Source of the DNA: Falsiroseomonas sp046052145
GTDB lineage: Bacteria > Pseudomonadota > Alphaproteobacteria > Acetobacterales > Acetobacteraceae
Assembly (NCBI GenBank): GCA_046052145.1
Contig: JBJOMW010000017.1
Location: 1 to 64,000 of the forward strand
DNA length: 64,000 nucleotides
Direction: 5' to 3'
The notes under the pieces are model-generated. The model saw only the letters and a program-made list of their open reading frames with translations, searched no databases and was not told where the DNA came from. Every line of letters starts with the position of its first letter. Position 1 is the stretch's first letter. This document shows, piece by piece, positions 1-8,447 of the stretch. A program made the position numbers and the translations under genes.

Positions 1-2
1 CC

Positions 3-29
3 GGGGGGGGGGGGGGGGGGGGGGGGGGG
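3..29. repeat. 27-G homopolymer at the window edge
   Basis: Bases 3-29 are an uninterrupted run of G, flanked by CC and CC. Nothing else in the window has a homopolymer of this length. A pure G run at the very start is typical of a sequencing or assembly artefact at a contig end (no-signal G calls), so it should not be read as a biological element without raw-read support. Confidence 0.85.
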
Positions 30-73
30 CCGCGAGGATGAGTGCGCGCTGACCTTCCGCGCCCCCACCCCGC

Positions 74-97
74 CCCTCCCCCGCAAGCGGGGGAGGG
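74..97. repeat. GC-rich palindromic mini-repeat, possible terminator after prkA
   Basis: A perfect 11-bp inverted repeat (CCCTCCCCCGC, loop AA, GCGGGGGAGGG) lies 31 bp beyond the prkA stop codon. A close relative of the same palindrome occurs at 16846-16869. There is no T tract on the minus side, so it is either a weak intrinsic terminator or a dispersed REP-like element. Confidence 0.6.
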
Positions 98-128
98 AGA
101 AAAGACGGGCGGGGAAGGATTGCGACGC

Positions 129-2075
129 TCATCCGCTCTGCTTCACGCGCATGTACCACTCGACCAGGCGCCGCACCTGGCGTTCGGTGTAGCCACGCAT
201 GGTCATGCGGCGGACGAATTCGTCGTGCTTGCGCTCGCTCTCCTGGTCCCGCTTGGACCCGAAGGAGATCACCGGCAGCAGCTCCTCCACCTGGCTGAAC
301 ATCCGCCGCTCGATCACCTCGCGGATTTTTTCGTAGGACGTCCAGGCCGGGTTGCGCCCGGCATTCGCGGCGCGGGCGCGCAGGCTGAACTTCACCACCT
401 CGTTCCGGAAATCCTTCGGGTTGGCGATGCCGGCAGGCTTCTCGATCTTCGTCAGCTCCTGGTTCAGCGCCTCCCGGTTCAGCAGCTGGCCGGTGTCGGG
501 GTCTTTGAAGTCGAGATCCTCGATCCACGCATCGGCATAGGCGACATAGCGGTCGAACAGGTTCTGGCCGTAATCCGAATAGCTCTCGAGATAGGCCTTC
601 TGGATCTCATTGCCGATGAACTCGGCATAGCGCGGGGCCAGCTCGCCCTTGATGAACTCCAGGTAGCGTTTCTCGGTGTCGTCGCCGAACTGCTCGCGGC
701 GGATCGCCTGCTCCAGCACATACATCAGGTGAACGGGATCGGCCGCGACCTCGGTCGTGTCGTGGTTGTAGGTGGCGGCCAGCACCTTGAAGGCGAAGCG
801 GGTCGAGATGCCATCCATCCCCTCATCATTGCCCGCGGCGTCGCGATATTCCTGCAGGCTACGCGCGCGGGGGTCGGTTTCCTTGAGGCTCTCGCCGTCA
901 TAGACGCGCAGCTTGGAGAAGAGGTTGCTGTTCTCGTGCTTCTTCAGCCGGGACAGCACGGAAAAGCGCGCCAGCATCTGGAGGGTGCCCGGCGCGCAGG
1001 GTGCGGCCGACAGCTCGCTGCCGCGCACCAGCTTCTCGTAGATCTTCCGCTCCTCCGTCACGCGCAGGCAGTAGGGCACCTTGATGACGTAGATGCGGTC
1101 GATGAAGGCCTCGTTGTTACGGTTGTTCCGGAAGGCCTGCCACTCGGCCTCGTTGGAATGGGCCATGATGATCCCCTGGAAGGGGATCGAGCCGATATTC
1201 TCCGTGCCGGTGTAGCTGCCTTCCTGCGTCGCGGTCAGCAACGGGTGCAGCATCTTGATCGGCGCCTTGAACATCTCCACGAATTCCAGCATGCCCTGGT
1301 TCGCCCGGTTGAGCCCGCCCGAGAAGCTGTAGGCGTCGGGGTCGTTCTGCGCGTGCAGTTCCAGCTTGCGGATATCCACCTTCCCGACGAGGGAGGAGAT
1401 GTCCTGGTTGTTCTCATCCCCCGGCTCGGTCTTGGCGATCGCGACCTGGCGTAACCGCGAGGGATTGAGCCGCACGACGCGGAAGCGTGCGATGTCGCCA
1501 CGGAACTCATCAAGCCGCTTCAATGCCCAAGGGCTCATGAAGCCGCCGAGCCGCCGGCGCGGAATGCCGTAGCGATCTTCCAACACCGTTCCATGCTGCT
1601 CGGCATCGAACAGGCCGAGCGGGCTTTCGAAGACCGGACTCACCTGCTCGCCCGCCTTCAGCGCATAGACGGGCATCACCTCCATCAGCGCCTTCAACCG
1701 CTCGGCCAGCGAGGATTTCCCCCCGCCCACCGGCCCGAGCAGATAGAGGATCTGCTTGCGCTCCTCGAGCCCCTGCGCCGCGTGGCGGAAGAAGCCGACG
1801 ATGCGCTCGATCGTCTCCTCCATGCCGTAGAACTCGGCGAAGGCCGGGTAGCGACGGATCGTTCGGTTCAGGAAGATGCGCCCAAGGCGCGGATCCTTCG
1901 CCGTGTCCACCAACTCCGGCTCACCGATCGCCGCCAGGATGCGCTCGGGCGCGGAGGCGAACATCGTCGCATCGCGCCGGCATGCTTCGAGATACTCCTG
2001 CAGTGACATCTCGGCGTCGCGCTTGCGGTCGTAATCGCGTGCGTAGCCGGAGAAGACGTCGTCGAGCATCGTCAT
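129..2075 (-). CDS. prkA: PrkA family serine protein kinase
   Basis: This encodes a cytoplasmic PrkA/YeaG-type protein of about 648 residues, combining an N-terminal AAA+ ATPase-like PrkA domain with a C-terminal kinase-like domain. Members are linked to stationary-phase and stress signalling. A Walker A motif GPVGGGKS lies at residues 114-121, preceded by the family motif around RTIRRYPAFAEFYGMEE. The frame is open further upstream to 2123, but the ATG at 2075 has GGAGC about 5 nt ahead and begins the conserved N-terminus (MTMLDDVFSGY). A second ATG two codons later is also possible. In many genomes prkA is followed by yeaH and spoVR; here the window ends 128 bp after the stop, so partners cannot be seen. 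Family assignment is secure; the phosphorylated targets are unknown. Confidence 0.95.
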   Translation of the reverse strand: MTMLDDVFSGYARDYDRKRDAEMSLQEYLEACRRDATMFASAPERILAAIGEPELVDTAKDPRLGRIFLNRTIRRYPAFAEFYGMEETIERIVGFFRHAAQGLEERKQILYLLGPVGGGKSSLAERLKALMEVMPVYALKAGEQVSPVFESPLGLFDAEQHGTVLEDRYGIPRRRLGGFMSPWALKRLDEFRGDIARFRVVRLNPSRLRQVAIAKTEPGDENNQDISSLVGKVDIRKLELHAQNDPDAYSFSGGLNRANQGMLEFVEMFKAPIKMLHPLLTATQEGSYTGTENIGSIPFQGIIMAHSNEAEWQAFRNNRNNEAFIDRIYVIKVPYCLRVTEERKIYEKLVRGSELSAAPCAPGTLQMLARFSVLSRLKKHENSNLFSKLRVYDGESLKETDPRARSLQEYRDAAGNDEGMDGISTRFAFKVLAATYNHDTTEVAADPVHLMYVLEQAIRREQFGDDTEKRYLEFIKGELAPRYAEFIGNEIQKAYLESYSDYGQNLFDRYVAYADAWIEDLDFKDPDTGQLLNREALNQELTKIEKPAGIANPKDFRNEVVKFSLRARAANAGRNPAWTSYEKIREVIERRMFSQVEELLPVISFGSKRDQESERKHDEFVRRMTMRGYTERQVRRLVEWYMRVKQSG

Positions 2076-2369
2076 CGGCCGCTCCAAAGGGGCGGGGCGA
2101 GCGGCACCGGACCATCTGCGCAACTGGCTGGAAGCCCCCGCTGCGGGGCCAGCCTTCGGTCACGCCTCCGTGTCCCCCTGCCCGGCCAACCACATCCAAA
2201 TGGTAGCACCGCGCGGCATGCGCATGCCACGAAATGCAACACCTGCCCTGCGTAACGGCGCGGCAGCGCCATCAACGCAGGGCGCCGCGCGTATCCGCTT
2301 CAGTTGATGATCCGCGGCGTGACGCCGGCGTTCCGATCTTGCGCCGATGCGACCGCGTCGGCGGGCGCT
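2076..2369. other. intergenic region upstream of prkA, no gene seen
   Basis: This 294-bp gap separates the prkA start from the stop of the FAD oxidoreductase; both genes read leftwards. It must hold the prkA promoter. The one clear element is a strong hairpin at 2126-2154: GGCTGG, AAGC, then CCCCGC-T-GCGGGG, then CCAGCC. It lacks a T tract on either side. No convincing coding frame was found. Confidence 0.6.
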
Positions 2370-3713
2370 TCAGGCCGCGGCGCGCTCGCCGGCCAGCAGC
2401 CCGAGCGCGAAGCTCTGCGCCAGCCCATTGCCCGGCACATAGCCCGCCGCGCCAACGCCCGAGATGCCGCAAGCCGCACCGCCCGCGGCGAAGAGGCGCG
2501 GAATGGACAAGCCATCGGCGCGCAACACGCGCGCGCAGGAATCCACCAGCAACCCGCCCTGCGTATGCGCCAGCGCGCCCGTCACCTCCGCGGCGAAGAA
2601 GGGTGGCGCGAGCGGCGCACCCCAATTGCGACGGCCGAGCGCATCCGCAGCCTCCCTACGCGCACAACGCCCGGCGAGGTCGAGCGTTGCGCGTAACGCC
2701 TCCACCGGCAGCGCGAAGCGCGCGGCGAGCGCATCGAGGCTGTCGCAGCGCGCGACAACGCCGCTCTCCACCGCGCGGCGGAACGGTCCGCCAGCAAGCG
2801 CCGCCTGCTGCGCCGCCGCGTCCCAGATTTCCACGACCACACCGCCCGGCTGCGCCAGCAGATGCGCCGTCAGTTCCGACGGGCCCATATCCTCAGGCGC
2901 GAAGCGCAACCCTGCGCGGTTCACCAGCACCGCGCCGAGCGCCGGCAGAGAGGCACCGAAGCGCGGCCGCACGCCGCCTGCGAGATGCGGCGAGACATGC
3001 GGCTGGCCTTGATAGGCATCCATGCAGGCGAGCGCCGGCGCCAGCGGCGCCGCGACGCGCAGCGCCGTGCCGTCCGAGAAGCGCCCACCGACATGCACCG
3101 CTGCTGCCGCCGCCGGCGCGTGCTGCGCGAGCAAGCCCGCGGAGGCGCCGAACCCGCCGGTGGCCAGCACCACCGCATCCGCCGCGACGCGCAGGCGTTG
3201 CCCCGCGCGCGAAAGCTCCGCGCCCTCCGCGGTGAGCGCGACGAGTTCGACGCCATCCTCGAGCGTGATGCGCGATGCGCGCGCGACAGCCTGGCGCAGC
3301 ATCTCGGACAATTCCGCGCCGCTCTCGGCAGGCGTTGCATGCAGGCGCGGGACGGAATGACCCGGCCAGCGCCCGACCTGATGCAGATGCAGCGGCAGCC
3401 CGGCGACATCGGCCAGGAATTCCGCGGCCCGCGCAGCATTGTCGACCACAGCCCCCGCGACGCCGGGCTCTGCCGTGCCGTGGGTGAAGGCGCCAAGGTC
3501 CTCGGCAAACCGCGCCGGCCCGTCCTCGATGCCGGCCGCGCGCTGCCAGCGCGTGCCGGCGGCGGCGAACAACCCGCCCGACAGCGCCAAGGTGGAGGGT
3601 TCCGCGAGGTCGCGCTCCACCAGCCGTACGCGCGCGCCCTTCGCCGCAGCGGCGAGCGCCGCCATCATCCCCGCCGCGCCCGCCCCGGCCACCAGTATGC
3701 TGCGCTCAGCCAT
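2370..3713 (-). CDS. FAD-dependent oxidoreductase (fumarate reductase/succinate dehydrogenase flavoprotein-like)
   Basis: About 447 residues of the FAD_binding_2 superfamily, which includes fumarate reductase, 3-ketosteroid dehydrogenase and tricarballylate dehydrogenase flavoproteins. An N-terminal Rossmann GxGxxG motif (VAGAGAAGMMAA) is followed by an acidic residue in VERD. The C-terminus carries the flavin-binding GAAGYVPGNGLAQSFALG motif. The frame is open upstream over the divergent receptor gene, but the ATG at 3713 begins the Rossmann fold immediately, so it is the start. It sits back to back with a Bug receptor gene, 67 bp apart, suggesting oxidation or reduction of a carboxylate imported by that system (tricarballylate-type dehydrogenase is one option). 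The substrate cannot be read from sequence. Confidence 0.85.
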   Translation of the reverse strand: MAERSILVAGAGAAGMMAALAAAAKGARVRLVERDLAEPSTLALSGGLFAAAGTRWQRAAGIEDGPARFAEDLGAFTHGTAEPGVAGAVVDNAARAAEFLADVAGLPLHLHQVGRWPGHSVPRLHATPAESGAELSEMLRQAVARASRITLEDGVELVALTAEGAELSRAGQRLRVAADAVVLATGGFGASAGLLAQHAPAAAAAVHVGGRFSDGTALRVAAPLAPALACMDAYQGQPHVSPHLAGGVRPRFGASLPALGAVLVNRAGLRFAPEDMGPSELTAHLLAQPGGVVVEIWDAAAQQAALAGGPFRRAVESGVVARCDSLDALAARFALPVEALRATLDLAGRCARREAADALGRRNWGAPLAPPFFAAEVTGALAHTQGGLLVDSCARVLRADGLSIPRLFAAGGAACGISGVGAAGYVPGNGLAQSFALGLLAGERAAA

Positions 3714-3780
3714 GGTCCCGCCCCGCTTGACAGGTGGCGCCACCCCGCCACCGATGGCGCCACATAAGGGAGAAGATCCG

Positions 3781-4746
3781 ATGCGTCGCCGCACCCTGCT
3801 CGCTGCCGTCCCAGCGCTGCTCGCCACCCCGGCCCTGGCCCAGCCCGCCGCCTGGCCGAACCGCCCGGTGCGCTTCATCAACCCCTTCACCGCGGGCTCG
3901 GCGGTCGATGTCGTCACACGGCTGATAGCCACCGACCTCGCGGAGCGTCTCTCGGCGCAGGTCATCGTCGAGAATCGCACCGGCGCGTCCGGCAATATCG
4001 GCACGGAAGCGGTCGCCCGCGCGCCGGCGGATGGCACGACGCTGCTGGTCGGCTCGCCAGGAACGATGGGGATCAACCCCTTCCTGTTCCGCACCCTGCC
4101 CTATGACGCGGTGCGCGATTTCGTCGCCGTCTCCCACGCCGTGTCCTTCCCGCAGGTGATGGTGGTGAGCCCCCAGAGCCCGATCCGCAGCGTGGCCGAC
4201 CTGATCGCCGCCGCGAAGGCGCGCCCTGGCGCGCTGAATTATGCGAGCTCCGGCAATGGCACGACCAGCCATCTGGCCTTCGAGCTGATCCGCGCCGCGG
4301 CCGGCATCGACATCGTCCATGTCCCCTTCCGCGGCGGCACGCCCGCGATCCAGGCAGTGATGCAGAACGAGGTGCAGGTGGCACTCGAGGGCATCCCCTC
4401 CCTGCCCGCCTTCCTCTCGGCTGGCACGCTGCGCCCGATCGCCGTCACCTCGCGCGAGCGCAGCGCGATGCTGCCGAACGTCCCCGCGGTGGCAGAGGCG
4501 GTGCCGGGCTTCGATGCCTCGGCCTGGGTGATCTACTTCGCCCCCGCCGGCACGCCGGCCCCGCTGGTGGAGCGCCTGTCCGCGGAGATCGCGACCTCCC
4601 TCAACCGCCCCGCCGTGCGCGACCGGCTGCTGGAACAGGGCGCGGCGGTGATCGGCGCCAACCCGACGCAGACAACCGCGTTCCACCGCGCTGAGTTGGA
4701 AAAGTGGCAGCGCGCCGTGCAGCTTTCGGGCGCGCGCGTCGAGTAA
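3781..4746 (+). CDS. Bug/TctC-type tripartite tricarboxylate transporter substrate-binding protein
   Basis: A periplasmic solute receptor of 321 residues. The N-terminus is a signal peptide ending in PALAQ (cleavage expected near residue 20). The mature part follows the Bug pattern: WPNRPVRFINPFTAGSAVD, then VIVENRTGASGNIGTEAVA, the ALNYASSGNGTTSHLAFE loop, and VPFRGGTPAIQAV. A GGGAG ribosome-binding site lies about 8 nt before the ATG at 3781. The TctA/TctB membrane subunits are not adjacent, as is usual for the many orphan Bug receptors of Acetobacteraceae and Burkholderiales. It is divergent from a FAD oxidoreductase and convergent with a flavo-iron-sulfur reductase (4 bp between stops). 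The ligand is probably a small carboxylate; identity unknown. Confidence 0.92.
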   Translation: MRRRTLLAAVPALLATPALAQPAAWPNRPVRFINPFTAGSAVDVVTRLIATDLAERLSAQVIVENRTGASGNIGTEAVARAPADGTTLLVGSPGTMGINPFLFRTLPYDAVRDFVAVSHAVSFPQVMVVSPQSPIRSVADLIAAAKARPGALNYASSGNGTTSHLAFELIRAAAGIDIVHVPFRGGTPAIQAVMQNEVQVALEGIPSLPAFLSAGTLRPIAVTSRERSAMLPNVPAVAEAVPGFDASAWVIYFAPAGTPAPLVERLSAEIATSLNRPAVRDRLLEQGAAVIGANPTQTTAFHRAELEKWQRAVQLSGARVE

Positions 4747-4750
4747 CACC

Positions 4751-6694
4751 TCAGATCGCCTCCGCCGCGGCCTGCCCCTCTCGCACCGCCGAGAGCATCA
4801 GCCGCGGCGCGAGCGCATCGCCGACAACCCGCACCGCAACGCCGGAATCGCGCAGCGCTGCCACCAGCCCATCCCGCGGCGCGCGGGCGGAGGCATAGGC
4901 GAAGAGAGACACATCCTCGACCGCCATCTCCTCCCCGGTCAGGACATGGCGCAGCCGCACCGTGCCGCCGGCGAGTACCACGGCGTCATGGCAGGTCAGC
5001 ACCCGCACGCGCCGCCCCGCGAGCCGACGCAGGATCCCCTGCGCGACCAGAAGCGGCGTATCGCGGGCGATGGCGTCGCGCGGCGTGACCAGCAGCACCT
5101 CCGCGAAGCGATCCGCCAGCAGCTCCGCCGCGTCATAGGTGGCGGGCGTCGCATCGAGGTCGAGCAGCACCGCCCGCCCGCCGCGCCGCGCCGGATCGGC
5201 CAGCAGGGACGCGGCGGCCGCGCGCGCATCCATCGCCGTGCCATCGGCATCCGTGAAGCCGGGCGGCGGCGTCATCGAGGCCCCCGTGGCGAGGACCACG
5301 GCATCAGGCTTCAGCGCCAGCACCTCCGCCGCGGTGGCCGCCGAGCCGAGCCGCATCTCCACACCCGCCGCGGTGGCGCGCCCCGCCAAATAGGCGATGG
5401 CCTTTCCGATATCGGCGCAGCCCGGCAGCCGCGCCTGCAGCGCCGCGGCGCCGCCAAGACCGCTGCCGAGCAGCGTGACGCGGTGCCCGCGTTCCGCCGC
5501 GGCGACGGCGGCCTGCAGCCCGGCCATGCCCGCCCCCACCACGACAACCCGCCGCCCGGCGGCTGCCCGGCCCGGCGCCGCGCCATCCTGCGGCGTGCCG
5601 ACATGCGGGTTGACGCTGCAGCCCGTCGCGACGCCGCGATGGATCTCGCCCCAGCAGGCATTGCAGCCGATGCAGGGCCTGATCGCCCCCGCACGGCCAG
5701 TGCGCGCCTTCTCAGGCCAGCGCGGATCGGCCAGCAGCGGGCGGGCGAGCATGATCAGCTCGGCCTCCCCCGCCGCCAGGATCGCCTCGGCCGTCGCCGG
5801 GTCCTGGATGCGGCCAATGGCGGCGATGGGCACGCTGCCCGCTGCCTCCCGCATCGCCCGCCACAGGCCGCGATATGGGGCCTGCGGCTCGTGCATGTCG
5901 GGCGCGTGGCGATGCAGCGACCAGCCATGGCTGCCCTGGCTGAAGCAGAGCCAGTCCGGCGGCGCATCGGCGACGATGGCGCGCGTCAGCCGCGCTGCCT
6001 CCGCCGGCCCGATCGAGCCCTCCACCCCGTCATCGGCCGGCAGCTTCAGCCCGACGATGAAGCCCTCGCCGCATTGCGCGCGGATGGCCTGGATGATGCT
6101 GCGGACGAAGCGGCTGCGGCCGGCGGCATCGCCGCCCCAGCCATCCACGCGCCGATTGGTGACGGGCGAGAGGAATTGCAGCGGCAGGAACCCATGCGCG
6201 GCCGAGACCTCCACCCCCGCGAACCCCGCCCGCATCAGCCGGTGCGCGGAGGACGCGTAATCGGCGACCAACGCCTCGATCTCCCCACCCGAGAGCACGC
6301 GTGGCACCGTCCAGGACATCCCATCCGGCACCGCCGAGGCGCCGACGGCGTCCAGCCCCCGCGGCCCGTGATGCGCCGAGCCGCCATGCCAGAGCTGCCC
6401 GATCGCCAGCGACCCATGACGCGCGATCGCCTCGGCCAGCTGCGCAAGGCCCGGCAGCGCCGCCTCGTCATGCGCCCAGACCCGGACCGGCGTCGTGGCC
6501 GAGGGGGCCGCACAGAGCGCCTCCGTGATAACAATCCCGGCCCCACCGGCCGCCCGCGCCGCCAGGTGGTCGATCATGCGCCGGCTGACGCGCCCGGGTT
6601 CGGGAAAGCGGCTCGACAGGGCGGCAAAGCCGATGCGGTTCGGGACCGCCCGGCCGGCGAGCGTGATGGGGGAGAAGAGGCGCGGAAAACTCAT
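4751..6694 (-). CDS. Old Yellow Enzyme-type flavo-iron-sulfur oxidoreductase (2,4-dienoyl-CoA reductase/TMADH family)
   Basis: About 647 residues in three parts: an N-terminal FMN-binding TIM barrel (FPRLFSPITLAGRAVPNRI onward, with the HGFLPLQFLSPVTNRR active-site segment), a [4Fe-4S] cysteine cluster in CIGCNACWGEIHRG plus a later TGCSVNP, and a C-terminal dinucleotide-binding module (VVVVGAGMAGLQAA). The cysteine spacing is C-x2-C-x2-C-x11-C, nearer to trimethylamine and histamine dehydrogenases than to E. coli FadH (C-x2-C-x3-C-x11-C). I chose the ATG at 6694 because it begins the family N-terminus; an ATG at 6721 adds nine proline- and arginine-rich residues. It is divergent from trpG. 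Physiological substrate (amine, enoyl-CoA or other enone) is undetermined. Confidence 0.88.
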   Translation of the reverse strand: MSFPRLFSPITLAGRAVPNRIGFAALSSRFPEPGRVSRRMIDHLAARAAGGAGIVITEALCAAPSATTPVRVWAHDEAALPGLAQLAEAIARHGSLAIGQLWHGGSAHHGPRGLDAVGASAVPDGMSWTVPRVLSGGEIEALVADYASSAHRLMRAGFAGVEVSAAHGFLPLQFLSPVTNRRVDGWGGDAAGRSRFVRSIIQAIRAQCGEGFIVGLKLPADDGVEGSIGPAEAARLTRAIVADAPPDWLCFSQGSHGWSLHRHAPDMHEPQAPYRGLWRAMREAAGSVPIAAIGRIQDPATAEAILAAGEAELIMLARPLLADPRWPEKARTGRAGAIRPCIGCNACWGEIHRGVATGCSVNPHVGTPQDGAAPGRAAAGRRVVVVGAGMAGLQAAVAAAERGHRVTLLGSGLGGAAALQARLPGCADIGKAIAYLAGRATAAGVEMRLGSAATAAEVLALKPDAVVLATGASMTPPPGFTDADGTAMDARAAAASLLADPARRGGRAVLLDLDATPATYDAAELLADRFAEVLLVTPRDAIARDTPLLVAQGILRRLAGRRVRVLTCHDAVVLAGGTVRLRHVLTGEEMAVEDVSLFAYASARAPRDGLVAALRDSGVAVRVVGDALAPRLMLSAVREGQAAAEAI

Positions 6695-6755
6695 GCGTGG
6701 AGCCTGGGGTCGGCGCGGCATCCCGGCAAGCCAGCCCCCGCCACCAAAGGCCCCG

Positions 6756-6789
6756 CGCAGCCGTCAAGCCTTGATTCCCGGCGGCTGCG
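6756..6789 (+). promoter_or_regulatory. inverted repeat in the trpG leader
   Basis: CGCAGCCG (6756-6763) and CGGCTGCG (6782-6789) form a perfect 8-bp stem with an 18-nt loop, ending 18 nt before the trpG ATG. No leader peptide with tandem Trp codons is seen and no strong Shine-Dalgarno precedes the ATG. It could be an operator or an RNA hairpin limiting initiation; this is inference. Confidence 0.35.
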
Positions 6790-6807
6790 GGTAGACGATC
6801 CGGCCGT

Positions 6808-7404
6808 ATGATCCTGCTGATCGACAACTACGACAGCTTCACCTTCAATCTCTATCACTTCCTGGGCGACCTTGGGGCGGTGGTTGAGGTGCGGCGCAAC
6901 GACGCCCTGACCGTGGACCAGGCGCTCGCCCTGGCGCCGGAGGCGATCGTCATCTCCCCCGGCCCCGGCACGCCGGACGAGGCGGGCATTTCGCTGCCGC
7001 TGATCCAGGCCGCCGCGGCTGCGCATATCCCGCTGCTCGGCGTCTGCCTCGGCCATCAGGCGATCGGCCAGGCTTTCGGCGCCAAGGTCGTCCGCGCCCC
7101 CGCGCCGATCCATGGCAAGGTCTGGGACGTCACCCATGGCGGCACGGACATCTTCGCGGGCCTGCCCTCCCCCTTCCGTGCCACCCGCTACCACTCGCTG
7201 GTCGTCGAGGAATTGCCGGAGGCGCTGATCCCAACGGCGCGTACCGCCGATGGTCTGGTGATGGGCCTCGCCCATCGCGACCTGCCGATCTGGGGCGTGC
7301 AGTTCCACCCGGAGAGCATCGCCTCCGAGCATGGGCACGACATGCTGCAGAACTTCCTATCGCTCGGTGGCGTCAGGGCCGGGCGGAACACCCTGCCCGC
7401 ATGA
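6808..7404 (+). CDS. trpG: anthranilate synthase component II (glutamine amidotransferase)
   Basis: A 198-residue class I glutamine amidotransferase that supplies ammonia to anthranilate synthase (TrpE), the first step of tryptophan synthesis, or to PabB if shared with folate synthesis. It shows the N-terminal LLIDNYDSFTFNL motif, the oxyanion SPGPGTP segment, the nucleophile cysteine in GVCLGHQAIG, and the His-Glu pair in GVQFHPESIASE. It starts the plus-strand run trpG-trpD-trpC and overlaps trpD by 4 nt (ATGA), indicating translational coupling. trpE is not upstream; a divergent flavoprotein gene is. Length and motifs are normal, so it is an intact subunit. TrpG and PabA cannot be separated by sequence alone, but the trpDC neighbours favour TrpG. 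Confidence 0.96.
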   Translation: MILLIDNYDSFTFNLYHFLGDLGAVVEVRRNDALTVDQALALAPEAIVISPGPGTPDEAGISLPLIQAAAAAHIPLLGVCLGHQAIGQAFGAKVVRAPAPIHGKVWDVTHGGTDIFAGLPSPFRATRYHSLVVEELPEALIPTARTADGLVMGLAHRDLPIWGVQFHPESIASEHGHDMLQNFLSLGGVRAGRNTLPA

Positions 7405-8429
7405 AGCCCATTCTCGCGCGGCTGGCCGCAGGCGAGCGGCTGGCGGAATCCGAGGCCGAGGCCGCCTTCGGCATGATCATGGCCGGCGAGGCGACGCCGG
7501 CGCAGATCGCGGGCCTGCTGATGGCCATGCGCGTGCGCGGCGAGACGGTGGCCGAGATGACCGGCGCGGTCCGTGCCATGCGCGCCCGGATGATCGCGGT
7601 GGAAGCGCCGCCCGATGCGATGGACATCGTCGGCACGGGCGGGGATGCGGCGGGGACGCTCAATATCTCGACTGCCGCGGCGCTGGTCGTGGCAGGCGCC
7701 GGGGTCACGGTCGCCAAGCATGGCAATCGCGCCCTCTCCTCCCGTTCGGGCGCTGCGGATGCGCTCTCGGCCCTCGGCATCCCGGTGATGGAAACGCCGC
7801 TCGATCGCCTGCCGGCGATCCTGGCGGAGGTGGGCATGTGCTTCCTGATGGCGCCCCGCCACCACGCGGCGCTGCGCCATGCAGCGGGGCCGCGGATGGA
7901 GCTCGGCACGCGCACTATCTTCAATCTGCTCGGCCCGCTGGCGAACCCGGCCGGGGTCAGGCGGCAGATGACCGGCGCCTTCAGCGCCGATTGGCTGCGC
8001 CCGATGGCCGAGACGCTCGCCCGCCTCGGCACGGAGCGCGCCTGGCTCGTGCATGGCCTGGGCCTCGATGAGCTGACGCTCGCCGGCCCCTCCCAGGTGG
8101 TGGAGCTGAAGGACGGCGAACTCTCCTCCTTCGAGGTGACGCCCGAGGATGCCGGCCTACCCCGCGCCCCGGTGGAAGCGCTGAAGGGCGGCGACCCGGC
8201 GGAGAACGCCGCAGCCCTGCTCGCGCTGCTGGAAGGCGCGCCCGGTGCCTATCGGGATTGTGTGCTGCTGAACGCCGCCGCGGCACTCATCGTCGCCGGA
8301 CGCGCGCAAACGCTGCGGGACGGGGTTGCACTGGCCGCACGCAGCCTGGATGGCGGCGCGGCGTTGGATGTGCTTCGCAGGCTCCGCGTCGCGGCCACGC
8401 CGCCCCCCCCCGAAACGCCCGATCCCTGA
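7401..8429 (+). CDS. trpD: anthranilate phosphoribosyltransferase
   Basis: A 342-residue enzyme that transfers the phosphoribosyl group of PRPP to anthranilate, the second step of tryptophan synthesis. The PRPP/Mg-binding glycine-rich segment is VGTGGDAAGTLNISTAA, followed by KHGNRALSSRSGAAD, and the later GPLANPAGVRRQM block is also typical. Its ATG overlaps the trpG stop, and trpC begins 18 nt after its TGA. The last dozen residues are proline-rich, encoded by a C-tract. Nothing appears truncated. Confidence 0.97.
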   Translation: MKPILARLAAGERLAESEAEAAFGMIMAGEATPAQIAGLLMAMRVRGETVAEMTGAVRAMRARMIAVEAPPDAMDIVGTGGDAAGTLNISTAAALVVAGAGVTVAKHGNRALSSRSGAADALSALGIPVMETPLDRLPAILAEVGMCFLMAPRHHAALRHAAGPRMELGTRTIFNLLGPLANPAGVRRQMTGAFSADWLRPMAETLARLGTERAWLVHGLGLDELTLAGPSQVVELKDGELSSFEVTPEDAGLPRAPVEALKGGDPAENAAALLALLEGAPGAYRDCVLLNAAAALIVAGRAQTLRDGVALAARSLDGGAALDVLRRLRVAATPPPPETPDP

Positions 8430-8447
8430 GCCCCCCTGAGCCCCCAA

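Noticed and set aside
4946..6811. Long open frame on the plus strand opposite the flavo-iron-sulfur reductase
   Set aside because: It is the antisense of a well-supported gene. The translation is Arg/Pro/His-rich with no domain pattern, as expected when GC-rich coding DNA is read in reverse.
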